From assembly GCA_011316305.1 (NCBI GenBank), contig SAUG01000030.1, positions 496,001 through 560,000 of the forward strand: DNA of 64,000 bases. Direction: 5' to 3'. Position numbers and translations under genes: made by a program. The DNA comes from Rusavskia elegans. Taxonomy: Eukaryota; Ascomycota; Lecanoromycetes; Teloschistales; Teloschistaceae. Below are positions 50,893 through 62,900 of the stretch, piece by piece. Below the pieces are notes generated by a model. The model worked only from the letters and a program-made list of their open reading frames with translations, was not told the DNA's origin and ran no database searches. Position 1 is the stretch's first letter; each line of letters begins with the position of its first letter.

Positions 50893-52544
50893 CTACGGTA
50901 TAATGGGATAGTTATACCTGTAGACATCCTTCGGATCCCATGTTGCCTTCAATGATTTCAGACGCGGTAGATTTTCGGCCGAATATAGAGTCTCCAGATC
51001 CTCATCTCCGTGTCCATACGAGACATAAAATTCAGGCTGCGGAAACCCACTGGCATCAGAGAAATTCTTGCGTGCAGAGTGTGCAAAGTCGTTGATCCTA
51101 CGATCCAATTGACTTTTCGTAGCACTGTAGGCAAAGTTTAAGAGGCTGTTTTTGCAAGCTTTGTAAGCTTCATCAAGGGGTAAATAAGCAGGGGATCTCA
51201 CGTATGCACTGTGATGTTACGCCATGGGTATGCCGTAGCACTGGAGGGTACGGCTTCCACCGCCTGCTTGGGGAAAAACTCGATGAAGTATACCGTTCCA
51301 CCTAATTCTTTTGACATGGAGGAAGATATGTGTTTATAGTTCTCGTAGAAGGCTTAGAAGGTGTCGATGTCAATTCGATGTACGGCAGAGCCGTAGACGT
51401 TTGTGCGTTGAGCCAGTCGGGCAGGTATAATTGGCCGGCTCACTCCCGAAGAAAGATACGGAGTTAATAGTGGACCAAGGTTTCATCGAAAGATTATATC
51501 TGAGGGGAGAAGCCCCGAGAAGTGGGTACAGATACTTCGCACCCTCAGCTTGAGAGCCGGCGTAGACTGCGTTAACGATAATAATTGACTAAATAGAGCA
51601 TGATGTGTCAGCCAGTATCAATTTACGATCCGTATATTGGTAGGAAGCTTACGCTCCCCATAGTTGGCGAATATATCGCAAGCACGATAAATAATAGCTT
51701 GGCTGGTAGGCCAGTTTCGAATGTCTTGAAGTACTCCAGGATCGCTTGACTAGCATTAGGCGCGAACAAAAAGTCTGCGTTCAGCACCAAGGGGGCTGTT
51801 TCATTATAGACGGAGTACGTTGCCTCTAGCATGGTTCCATAGTTGAAGCCGGCTACACGAATGCCCCAGAAAAGCTCCGAATGCTCCGTGGTAGAGGCTG
51901 TGATGATCTTGCCCGCTGCTGTGACCATTCTAACACCCACAAGGGAGTTCTAAGAGCATCCTATGCAGGCCGTTCTATCTACCCATACCACGGCCGAGTG
52001 TGGTACCAACCATGCCAACACAAGACTCAGATCCAATGGCTTGCTCATCGTTAACATATTTCAGATGCTTCTGACAGGGAAGAAGACCTACGAAGCTCTT
52101 TATCGGCCTGGCCGAGAGGACCAAGGACGTCTCGGATACGGACTGCGCCGCCTGTAGTCAGGGTGTTGGCCTTAATATCAACATTAACATTGCTGAAGTT
52201 TGAGAGATCGAACTCGATCCCATAGGCAAAGTTTCAAGAGAAATTGCGAAGCCGTGCCCACCACCTGTGGACAAAAAAGAAATGGAAGAGTTGGCTGCAT
52301 ATGGGATCTGGCATACCGGTTAGCTTAATCCGAGCAGCTATAAAGCTCGAAGAAGAAATATTACAATCTTTGCCACGTCTTCTTCAGTTGCCGGCTTCAC
52401 AGCAATGAAGTAGCTTGGTGCTTCATAGCTTGACCACCGTAGCGTGTAATTGGACGTGGGAAAAAGCTGTGAGCCTGAAGAGAGACCCAACGCAAGAATC
52501 TCAGATCTTATGGTCTCATTAGCGGTCCAGGCTAAATTGATCAT
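50893..52544 (-). pseudogene. BBE-type FAD-linked oxidase, disabled
   Basis: Berberine-bridge-enzyme-like flavoprotein (FAD_binding_4 plus BBE domain), normally secreted or metabolic oxidases. In minus-strand order: EAPSYFIAVKPATEEDVAKI (52.4 kb), GGGHG (52251-52265), SNFSNVNVDIKANTLTTGGA, ESCVGMVGTTLGRGMGR, VGVRMVTAAGKIITAS, FKTFETGLPAKL, AVYAGSQAEGAKYLYPLL, and the C-terminal LKSLKATWDPKDVYRYNYP. Two introns still splice sensibly: 52040-52091 (EL-PIGSESC) and 51589-51652 (MGS-SIIIVNAVYAG). Lesions: an in-frame TAG at 51975-51977 where Gln is usual, a one-base insertion near 51948 (TTAGAACTC for TTAGACTC), a frame change between GGGHG and SNFSN (52.21-52.25 kb), an apparent frame change in the 51.3-51.45 kb stretch together with an in-frame TAA before AFYENY, and another frame change near 51.2 kb. 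No clean N-terminus or signal peptide was found beyond 52544. Confidence 0.85.
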
Positions 52545-53387
52545 CGAAAAATCACAGCCAGGTACAACTGATGCATGTTGCCTACAGACGACAAAAGATT
52601 TGATATGTGCGAATGGAGAGAAATTGCAGTTATTGTTTGCTTATGTCAGCCCAAAAACGGGGGCCCCACGGCGTCTCTGAGCGTAGTGGGTATTTGTAGT
52701 GTGTATGGGTGATTTTAGATGTTGACACACCCCCTCAGCTTGACAGCCGAGGGCAGTTGAGCTGAACTGGAAGATTGATCGGCTGGATTAACCTTAATTG
52801 ATTTTTTAACGAGGCTTTATGATTGGCTTGATTAGCGATATTTCCGTTATACAGACCTAGATCTAGCCGTTATTCGGCAATCTATTTCCGGTATCCGAAA
52901 TATAAATATAAAGAGAAATGGCTATTTAGTAGTTTTAAACATTTGATAAAAATATTTAAAATAAAATTCTACGGAAGATTCCGTATTTGTTATATATAGT
53001 AAAAATTTTGTCTAATTAGATTTAGTAGCCGGTTTCAGCGACTACTACTATTTTCTATATTTTAATTTTCTATAGATTGTTATTTATTATTTATATAATA
53101 ATTCTTTTAATATATTATAATTTATATTAAAATATTTAAAATAATATTCTTTTAAATAATATAAATATATATATTAAATTTTCCTTTTTCTTTTATTTAT
53201 AAAAGGATATTAGTAGAAAAATATATTAATTCTCTAATTATATCAAAATATTTTATTAGAAATTTACTAAAAATAATTTAGCGTCGATTTAAATTCGAAT
53301 TACGGAATATAAAAAGGAAAATTTTTTCGTTTAAATTTTTTTCTTTTTTAAAATTATAAAAATTATTTAATGTAATAAAATAAATAT
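52545..53387. other. Island edge returning to RIP-mutated DNA
   Basis: Normal composition to about 52.85 kb, then AT-rich and CpA-poor. TGTTGACACACCCCCTCAGC at about 52719 looks like the start of a fungal LTR, but no matching end or TSD could be confirmed, so no element is called. Confidence 0.35.
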
Positions 53388-53796
53388 ATATACGATTTAA
53401 ATATTCGGATTTTTAATTATTTTTTACGATTTTATACTAGAGATACTATTCGATTAGATTACGTATTTATCGCGAACTTAATTTAAAATTTTCGAAAAAG
53501 CTAGATCTGAATTAAAATTCAGAGGAAAACCGTAGTCTATTTAATTTTAATTAATTTAAATTACTTCGATTAGAAACGGCTAGATCGAGATAATTTTCTA
53601 AATAATCTCTTTATATAATTCGTATATAAACTCTATATAAAAATCGATTTAATCGATTAGAAAAAATTTAAATATTAGATTAACTTTCGAAAGATTCGAA
53701 TCTTCGACCCGCTGGATTAACTTCGCTAATTTCGAAATAGAACGCGAATCCGTTAGATTTTCAGACAACGGAGTTTACTACTGCGCCACCAGGGTC
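53388..53796 (-). mobile_element. SINE-like element with tRNA-like head, copy 1
   Basis: On the minus strand the head reads GACCCTGGTGGCGCAGTAGT. TGGCGCAGTAGTA (53776-53788) fits the RNA polymerase III A box, and GCGTTCTATTTCG (53733-53745) is a weakened B box about 30 nt downstream. The terminal GACCC is complementary to GGGTC 90 nt on, like an acceptor stem. The AT-rich body (to about 53388) is repeated at 58886-59245. A functional tRNA fold could not be closed (anticodon stem broken), so I read it as a tRNA-derived retroposon, not a tRNA gene. Confidence 0.4.
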
Positions 53797-54172
53797 TAAT
53801 AAAATAAATAAACGTTAGATTATATTAATTTAAATCAAAAAATAAATCTAATAAATCTATATAGTAAAAACTAAAATAATCAGCTACGAAAAATAAATTT
53901 ATACTAATTTAATAGTTAGTTCAAAGTCGATATAATTAATAAACTTAATAAAATCTATTTCTAATTTCGAAATAAAAAGAATACTAAAATATACCGTAGA
54001 AATAGAAAAATATTATAAATAAAAAATAGTAGATTATTATAAAATTAAATCGATTTCGAATTCTATTAAAATAAATTTAAAAAAATAATTTTATTCAAAT
54101 TATATATTAATTAAATGAAATCGTAATAGTAAACGTTATAATCGATTTTATTTTCTAAAATTATAAAATTAA
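53797..54172. other. AT-rich spacer
   Basis: No gene, terminal repeat or domain recognised between the SINE-like head and the MITE at 54173. Confidence 0.4.
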
Positions 54173-54704
54173 TAGACTGGCCGTCGGATCGAATTTCGAA
54201 CCCGGGTTAAAAAAAAACGATCCGATTCGAATCGGTTTCGACTTTTCTAGAAACTAAATCGAATCGAATTAGATTATTTTAAAATTCGATCCGATTCGGT
54301 TTCGGATCGAACTCGAAAATCTAGATTCGATCTATTAAAACTATTAAACTTTAATATAAAGATATAACTATAATATAAATATTATATCTATCTATTTAAA
54401 AAAACTCTAGTAAATTAACTACGCTAGTTAGAAAAGTCCAAGTAAATCTAAATATATTATCTAAATATTTTATCTTTATATAAAATAAATTAATTTATTG
54501 ATTATAATATTATATCGTATATAGGAAGTTTAATAAATCAAGTCGGATTTTTATCGATTTCTATTTTATAATTCGATTTAACCTTTAATTTTAATATTAG
54601 AAACCGATCCGAACCGTTTAGTAGATCGGATCGAACCGATTTACTAAAATTCGAATCGGGTTTCTAAAATACTAATAGGAACCCGTACCGAAATAGCTAA
54701 TCTA
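54173..54704 (+). mobile_element. hAT-like MITE, 532 bp
   Basis: Begins TAGACTGGCCGTCGGATCG and ends CGAAATAGCTAATCTA. TSD AAAATTAA (54165-54172) and AAAATTAT (54705-54712) agree at seven of eight bases. Subterminal CCGATCCGA arrays flank an AT core without coding potential. Confidence 0.82.
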
Positions 54705-54712
54705 AAAATTAT

Positions 54713-56163
54713 ATATCTATAAAATCTATTTCGAATTTTTTTTATCGATTTAGTTTATAAACTAGAAATTAAACGTTTATATATTTTGTTAACTTTTGTT
54801 TTGATTCTAATATTAAATAAATCTAATAGTTCGATAAATAAATCAAACGTTGGTACGTTTATATAAAAAATTTGAAACAAAACTATAAAATAAATAAAAT
54901 CTAAAAAAACGATTCAATATAAACTAATATATATAACTAATTACTAAAAATTTATAAATATCGAAATTCAAAATATATAATAAATATTCTGCTTTTTTAT
55001 ATTTACTATTAAAAGTTTTTATTTTATTTACGTAAATATTTTTTAACTATAGTTCGATATTTTAGAAAAAAATAAATTCTAAAACGAAATACAATTAATT
55101 AATTAATTAATTACTTTTGTAAATAGTATAAAATTAATAATAATAAAATTAAAATACTTAATTTCGTTTCTTTTATCGTCGAAGATAAAAGTTACGGTAA
55201 TTAAAAAAAAGAAAAAAAGATCAATTATTTCGATTTTCAAATCGATTATTCTAATATTATATCTTTTTAGAAATCTATTTTAGAAAAAGCTAAACGTTTT
55301 TATAAAAAAGTTAATAAAAAATTTAATCGTATAAAATAATAAATCGAATTGAAAAAAATAATAATAAAGATAAAAATAATAAAAATAGATAATAATAAAA
55401 ATAATAATAATAGTATTTTTTAAAAAACTTTTCTATTTCGATTTTTATTTTCTAATATTTAAAAATGTCAATTGAAATACTATAATTAATATATATGATA
55501 AAATTATATAAATAAAATATATATTGATATATATTTTCGATAAAAAACTATTATTTATTCCAAAATAATTTACTATTACTAAAACTAATTACGTTTCGAT
55601 ATTTTAAATAAAAGATTATTCAATTTAATAGTTAAAGATTTAAAATAAAATACGGTGAAATCCTCGCTATAATTATATAAAACGGAATTGAAAAATTAAA
55701 ATTTATCTATTTATTTAATTAATTTGTTTTAATTTTGATACCCGGTAAACTAGTGATTCGGTAAACAAATCAAACGTTAGTATACCAATACTAAATAAAC
55801 GGTAGTAGAATTTATACTTAAATTTAATTAACGTAAATAACGTTTCTTTTTATAGAATTTCAATTTATATTAATTTAGTAATATAACGTATCTTTCTACC
55901 GATAATTTAATTAACGTAAAAACTTTTATAGATAAATATACCTCGTAGTTATCGTTTTTTCCTCTTATACTAATAATATAAGTTTAAAATCCTTTACGTA
56001 CGTATATATTCCCGTAACAGCTATACTATAGTTAAACCAGACGGTAGTATCTTTATTTATAATAAATATATCTACCCGCGCGATCGTCGACTATTTTATT
56101 ATAGCTAGACTAATCTATTTCGACTTTAATTTAGATTTTCTTTTTACTATCTTTAAAACGTAC
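54713..56163. other. AT-rich DNA with microsatellites
   Basis: Contains a short (AATT)n run near 55090-55110 and A/T-rich AATAATAAA low-complexity DNA near 55360-55420. No transposon end was recognised. From about 55.9 kb the plus strand becomes more open, leading into the relic at 56164. Confidence 0.4.
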
Positions 56164-56547
56164 TATCCGATTTCTCTATTATCTTTTAATCTAATCGACC
56201 GGATAAAGTTTTAAACTATAGTAACTAGTATACTAGCTAGCGATTCTATAGCTAGTAATCTTTTTAAAGTTACGAGAACTAAAAAATACTTTAATAGTTT
56301 AAAGAAACGTTTAGATATAGATTATATAATTAGTATAGATAAAGCGACGATTATTCGTAATTATTTCGTATTATAGAAAATAGTAATAGCGGAATTATTA
56401 GATATTTATAATTATTTATAACGTCGAAGAAAAACTAGTAGATTGAAGATTGCGAATAGTAAAATTATATTTATATAATAGAGAATTCGTAATCGAATGA
56501 AAAAGGAAATGGTTAATATAATTGACTACGTTGTAAATCTTGCCTGA
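56164..56547 (+). pseudogene. Unidentified coding relic
   Basis: A 128-codon plus-strand frame interrupted by only a handful of stops, all TAA or TAG, as expected when RIP turns CAA/CAG into stops. It reads ILASDSIASNLFKVTRTKKY and NSLKKRLDIDYIISIDKATI, then KTSRLKIANSKI and ends NIIDYVVNLA before a TGA. I do not recognise the family, and it may belong to a transposon or to a host gene. Confidence 0.3.
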
Positions 56548-56671
56548 CGAATATATCTTTAGCTATAAAAGTTTCTTTGTACGTAAATATAGAGATTGTT
56601 ACCGTATATAACGTTGATGAAATATATATATATAAAAATTCAATATAATTCCAAATAGAAATTTTTTAAAA

Positions 56672-57204
56672 TAGACCGGTTACTTCGGGTCGGATTTCTA
56701 TTAGTATTTCGGAAACCCGACCCGAGTTTTAACGAATCGATTCGACCTAATCTACTAAACGGTATAGATCGGGTTTTTAAATTAGAACCGAAAATCGGAT
56801 CGGATTATAAAGTAAAAATCGATAGAAATCCGATCCGATCTATTAAATTTTATATATATAATATAATATAGTAACTATTTAAATAATATATTAATTTTAT
56901 ATAAAAGTAATATATTTAGATAATATATTTAGTTTAACTAGAATCTTTCTAATTAATATAATTAATCAACTAAAATTTATAAATAAATAGATATAATTTT
57001 TATACTAAAATTATATTTTTATACTAGAATTAAACGATTTTAATAGATTAAATTTAGATTTCCGGGTTCGATCTAGAACCGAGTCGGTTCGGTATTTAAA
57101 AAAGTCGAAACCGATTTAGTTCGGTATCTAGAAAAATCGAAACCGACTCGGGTCGAGTCGGTTTTTCTAACCCGGGTTCGAAATCCGACCCGACGGCCAA
57201 TCAA
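56672..57204 (-). mobile_element. hAT-like MITE, 533 bp
   Basis: Begins TAGACCGGTTACTTCGGGTC (family right end) and ends CCCGACGGCCAATCAA, so minus orientation. TSD TTTTAAAA (56664-56671) and TTCCAGGG (57205-57212) match if two C-to-T and three G-to-A changes hit the left copy, exactly the RIP spectrum. Internal AT core non-coding. Confidence 0.8.
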
Positions 57205-57212
57205 TTCCAGGG

Positions 57213-58525
57213 GAGGTATTTATCTATACTAAAAATAAAATTAATTATTTTACTAAAAACTGATTAATATATATATTAGAATAAAAATAATAATTAATTA
57301 TCAATTTTATTTAAATTGTAATAACGTAATTGAATATTAAAATTCGATTTTTTTAGTAGTCGATTATTTTATATTGAATAACTTCTACGTAAACGAATAT
57401 AATTAGCTACTTTTTATTTCTATTTGAAACGTTTATTTAATATTACAAAACGATCTATTTTGTATACGTATTCTATCAATAGACGTTAAAGAATCCGCCG
57501 TGTAAAATACAGCGTGCAAATTGAAAAATTTATTCAAAGTTTTCAAACGATACAAAAATAATCAAATTTTGACCAATCGGCGTTGAAGAATTATATATAC
57601 AAACAAGAATTGTTGGTAATATTTCTGACAATCCTATAAAGTCGGCGCCAAAATTTATCCAAATCTAATATTCGGAATCTATATCTTTCTACTATATATA
57701 CGCAGTACGCAGTTGAAGTTATAGATTAAAAATCATGCAAATTAAAGAGTTTATTTAGAACTTTCGAACGATATAAAAATAATCAAATTTTGATCAATAA
57801 GCGTCGAAGAATTAGATATTTAAAAAAAAGTTATTGATAATAACGCAGAGATTCTAATAATCAATTCTACCAACGGAATATTTTCGTTCTAGCCAATTAA
57901 TAGATTGGAAAATTAAATAATTTATATTTTAGATAGAATCTATTAATATAGTCCTAAAAATAATTTTGATAGTTGATTTTTTTATTCATTTTTTTAATAA
58001 ATTTTAAAACGAATACGGAAGCTATTTAGATTCGATATTAGACTACGAAACGAAATACGAACGGAATGATTATATCGAATTTAAATAGAGACGAGTTTAA
58101 TATAAATAGTAGAAGAAATATAGTTTTTATATTCTTCGCGGCTATTCGAAACGAAACAATATATGATTAATAATAGTTATTTATTAACGCTATCTGATAT
58201 CTGATTTAAATATCTAAAAATCAAAATATTCGTTCTAGAATGAAATATTTATAATAAATGAATACGATATTTATATATTATAGAAAATATATTAGATTAT
58301 TTCTTGTTTTCCATTTAAAATAAAATATTTAAAAAAACTATTCAACTAAATAATATATAATTTTATTTCTATTAATATAAATTTTTATAAAAAGAAATAT
58401 ATATTATATCTATTTTATAATAAAATATATATTTAGATTATAGAATTTTATCGGAAAAAATCTAATTTATTTCGATTTTTAAAACGTATTTTGATAAATA
58501 TTAAATACGCTGTAATATAGCGATA
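57213..58525. other. AT-rich spacer with a diverged tandem duplication
   Basis: A block beginning GCAAATT at about 57515 recurs at about 57736 (period about 221 bp), sharing ATAATCAAATTTTGA and GAAGAATTA. It retains CpA/TpG, so RIP was light. No gene recognised. Confidence 0.5.
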
Positions 58526-58845
58526 GTATTTTTTCTCGTCGAAATAGATCGGAGAAACCTATTAAGGTTTGGTATAGTAGATCTTTTTGGATTGGTATGG
58601 TGTGGGTTTTAGAAGCCTCTAATCCAATCTATTTAAATAGTATAGATTTTTTGAATTGTCTTACGCGTTGTCCTACCTCTATTTTAATAAAACGCGTACG
58701 TAAAAGGGTTAAATAAAGCCTATTTTATTCTCTACGAAATAACCTATACTATTTACGTTCCAATCTATAAAATCCAATATCCTATTGGTATAGGTTTTGA
58801 ATTCTAAAACCCACACCAACCCAATCTATTCCGGCGAGGAAACTG
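58526..58845. mobile_element. TIR element of about 320 bp, possible Tc1/mariner-type MITE
   Basis: The left arm CTCGTCGAAATAGATCGG and the complement of the right arm CTCGCCGGAATAGATTGG are inverted copies. A second inverted block, GGTGTGGGTTTTAGAA, follows on both sides. Outer dinucleotides are TA on each side (58524-58525, 58846-58847), and the right end reads CAGTTTCCTCGCC, as in pogo-like elements. The left extremity is RIP-altered, so the exact end is uncertain. Little RIP inside; no coding potential. Confidence 0.6.
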
Positions 58846-58885
58846 TATTTTTATATCTAAATAAAGTATTTATATTATATATATA

Positions 58886-59245
58886 TACGATTTAATTATT
58901 CGAATTTTTGATTTTAATTTTTTACGATTAAATATTGAAAATCTTGATCGATCAGATTACGTAATTATTAAAAATTCAAATATTTTATCGAAAATTCAAT
59001 TTAGAATTTCTAACGGAACTAGATTTGAACTAAATTTTATTTAGAAAAAATTTTATTTATTTATTTTTTTTAGATTTAATTTTAATTCGATCGATATATA
59101 CGAATACGAATCGATCTACTATAGAATTTCTCTATATAAATTCTATATAGAAATCGATTTAATCGATAGAAAAAATTTAAATATTAGTTAATTTTCGAAA
59201 TATTCGAATTTTCGATTCGTCGAATTTAAATATTAGTAATTTCGA
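58886..59245 (-). mobile_element. SINE-like element, copy 2 (head degraded)
   Basis: Aligns with 53388-53740 in the same orientation (shared TATACGATTTAA, TTTTTACGATT, AATCGATTTAATCGAT, AAAAATTTAAATATTAG, TAATTTCGA). The A/B-box head seen in copy 1 is lost beyond about 59250. Confidence 0.4.
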
Positions 59246-59532
59246 TTTTTTAATTTATTTATATTTTTTGTAAAAAAGATTATAAAATCTATATTATTAT
59301 TGTTTCTATTCAATATATTATATTGATGTAAATAATCGTTAAAATTATAATTCTATAAACTATTGAAATTATTCGACGATTAAAAATTTTAAAAAATATA
59401 GAAAATTTAATTTCTTTTAATTTAAAAATATATATTGCTTTTTCTATTCGTAAATAATATCGTATTAATCTATAAAACGCGATAAATAATAAAAATAGAT
59501 AAAGGCTAAATATAAATATTTTAGATATTAAA

Positions 59533-59692
59533 TAAACTGGCCGTTTTATCGGATTTCGAATCCAAAATCGTATTCCGAAACCCGAATTTTAATTCGATTA
59601 GACGAAATACTAACTGGAATTAGTAATTTAGCCGTATTAACCTCGTTTACCGCGTTTTCGGATCGCCACTTTGATTCGAAACGGCCAGTCTA
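59533..59692. mobile_element. 160-bp hAT-like MITE, second copy
   Basis: Perfect 8-bp TSD ATATTAAA (59525-59532, 59693-59700). Begins TAAACTGGCCGTTTTATCGG and ends CGAAACGGCCAGTCTA. Same length and layout as 42935-43094, including the internal ATCGCCACTTTG segment. Confidence 0.9.
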
Positions 59693-59766
59693 ATATTAAA
59701 TATATTATTTAAATAAAATTATATAATTTTTATATATTTTTTAAAAAAATTTCTATCTGAAATTAT

Positions 59767-59915
59767 TAGACTGGTCGTCGGATCGGATTTTAAACCCGAG
59801 TTAAAAAAACCGATCCGATCCGAATCGGTTTCGATTTTTTTAGATACTAAATCGATTCGGTTCCGAATTAAATCCGAAAATCCGGATATAACCTATTAAA
59901 ACCGTTAATATAAAG
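59767..59915 (+). mobile_element. hAT-like MITE truncated by Gypsy D
   Basis: Begins TAGACTGGTCGTCGGATCGG and follows the 532-bp class (compare 54173) up to CCTATTAAAACCGTTAATATAAAG-like text, then stops where the Gypsy D sequence starts. The other half is not in the window. Confidence 0.7.
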
Positions 59916-62900
59916 CGCCAGACGCGTTATATAGGCCCTGGAGATATAATTAGGACGCTTAGAGACGAAGCTCGCCGCCTAGTCGCCAGAGCGTCGCTAG
60001 CGCGTCGGATCTCGATCCTTCCCTACTTTTTCCTTTTCCTTTATTACTAGGCTATACTCCAGTCTTTAGGGTATAAGTTAGTTCTATAATATACCTTTCG
60101 TCTAGTCTATAATCGCGTACTGCCCTAGAAATATACTAACTTTATAGTTCTAATTTATTAATTTAAACGTTTTTAACTCGGTATATATTATTTATAGTAT
60201 AACTATATCGATATCGATATATAGTACTTATAGTAGTTATAGCCGTAGTAAAGTATTTTAGGCAGGACTATTTTAAGCTAGTATTAAAACTATTAAGCCG
60301 CGGATTATAGATATTATAGATTAATCTAATAAGTATAACCCGTTTATACCGAAAACGCCTAATAAAGAAAACCCTGGATTATCTTCTATTATCTAGAAAA
60401 CCTAATCGGAACCCTATAGTAATCTCGTCGCTAGCGCGTCGGGAGACTAAATTGTTTCCGGCAGCTAAGTCTATTAATAGTAGCCGTCTAATAGTTAGTT
60501 ATAGTCTAATAGAAGTACTTTTTTAGGGACTTTTACTTCTAGAAATTCTAATCCCGGTTAGCCGCCTAATAGTAGTAATAATCTAAACGATAATAAAGAT
60601 AATAGCAACGACTCTAATAATAATAAAAAGCTTTAAGCTTTAGAGATTTAAGTAGTAGCGAAAAAGAAAACCCTTTTAAAAATATATTATAGGATAGAAG
60701 CTCTTTATATAATAGATCCGAACTATATTCTAGATAATAATTAACCTTCCTTTAGACTAGCTATTAGGTTTTCGCGAGCGCTATAAGCTTCGTTAAAACT
60801 TAAAATTAAAGAGTCTAAGAAGTATAGCGATAAAATAATCTTTAAAAAATATTATAAATAGGTCGAGTTCTATAGAAATTAGTTCTATAAATCTAATACT
60901 TTATCTATCTATATAGATTAAATTTAATAGGCCTAGGATTTCGTTAAAGGTTAGAAGTTAAACCGTTAGTTTAAAAAGAAAGAATCTTTTATTAATAAAG
61001 ATACTTTTAATAGTATATTATAGGATAAATTTATAAATTTTCTTTTAAATTTTACTACCGATCCTAAGTCTTATTTATTAAATACCGCGATAAAGTATCT
61101 TCGTATAATCTAGAATAAAAACTAGGATATTCTAGAGTTTTATAATTTCTTTATATTATTAGAAATCTAGTTACTTTCTTTATTAAAAAAATAGTATTCG
61201 ATCTTTTTCCTTTTTAAGATTTATCCGGAGTTATAGCGTATAGTACGCGTTTAGGATACGAAATTAAAAGATTTTAGCTATAATAAATAGGTAGTTTAGG
61301 CTACCCGATAGAAGAATATAGGTAAGGCGACGCCGGGTTAATAGTAGAACTCTTCTATTAATAGACTCTATCTACCTCCGTATAGTAAAGGGAATTCTCG
61401 AAGATTCGAGAACCGGAACCGGGGAGGCCGATTATAGGATAGTCGGAATAGTATCGGTAGAAAGAATATTTCTAATATTAGTAATAACGATTCTAGAAAA
61501 TATAAATAGAATAATAAATCTAGTATATACTTTACTTATAGTAATATAGATTATTAGTCTAAAAGTTGCCCTAAAAACCAGAACTAAAATTAAAATAATT
61601 AGGGATCTAATAACTCTCGTAATAATAGTAACCGATCGTTTAAAAAACCTACTATTAATACGACGAAAGGTAATCCTAGTAATACTAATTAGTTAAAAAA
61701 CCAAAAGGGTTAGTTATAGTTTTAATAATAGCCTAAAATAAGTAAATTAAAGTAAGAAACGGTCTTCTAATAAAAATATTTATCGAGTTACTAGTAAAAG
61801 GATATAGTAGAACTAAAATATTCCTAGACCTAGATTCCTAGATTAATATCGTTTCTTAATCTTTTATTATTTAATACGACCTAGAATCTATTTAAAAAGC
61901 CGAGAAACCCTATCTTTAATAGATTAGAAGTTAGTATACTATCTATTATAGAATATATAACTTAAACTAAATAATAATAGATAGTTAAAATAGTTAGGAA
62001 ATATATATATTACGATTTTATATTCTAGATATAACCGATAAATACGGTATCTTTTTAGATATACTAGCTTTATATTAAATATATATAGTTATAGATCTAA
62101 AGTTAAAATAATAGCGATTTCCTATCTATAACGAAATAATATAAAATAACTAGACAGGGATAAAATAGTTAACCCGCTTTAATATTAATTTACCGGTAGT
62201 CTTTATTTATATATTATAGACCGAGAAGTATATATTAGTATATATAATATCGATTACCGCCGTATATATAAGATCTGATAATAATATCGTTATATAGGCG
62301 GGAGCTAACGGCGCCGATAAAGATAAAGACGACGAGGATATATAGCAGCCCGAACCGTCGATTCTAGAACTTATATATAAGGAAATCGAGGTTTATAATA
62401 TATATCTAGTAGATTCCTTACCGCCGTTTAAAAATACCGATTATACGATCGAACTAGATAGGAGAGATCCGCTATATAGCCTAATTTATAGCCTACCTAA
62501 ACGCGAACTTAATAAGCTATAAGATTATCTAGATAGTACCTTAAAAAAGGGCTGGATCCGCTATTTAATATTTCCTATAGGAGCTCTAATCTTTTTTATA
62601 CCGAAGAAAAATAGTAGTTTTCGTATATACGTCGACTATAGAGGTTTTAATAAAGTAACGATTAAGAACTGTTATTTTTTACCTCTTATTTCTAAAATTC
62701 TAGATCGATTATCTAGAATAAAGTACTTTTCTAAATACGATATTAAAGATACCTACTATCGAGTTAGAATTAAAAAGGGTAATAAATAGAAGATCGCGTT
62801 TTATACGAGGTATAAGTATTTTAAATATTTTATTATATCTTTCGGTCTTATTAATATATCTATAATATTTTAAGCCTATATTAATAGGGCTTTAGAAAAA

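Noticed and set aside
51963..52680. Plus-strand open frames at 51963-52157 and 52450-52680
   Set aside because: Antisense to, or at the edge of, the BBE-type oxidase relic; no domain recognised.
52719..53040. An LTR starting TGTTGACACACCCCCTCAGC
   Set aside because: The start is LTR-like but no TAACA/CA end, partner LTR or TSD could be found.
53707..53796. A genuine tRNA gene on the minus strand
   Set aside because: A box and acceptor-like complementarity are present, but the anticodon stem does not close and the B box is degenerate, so a tRNA-derived repeat is more likely.
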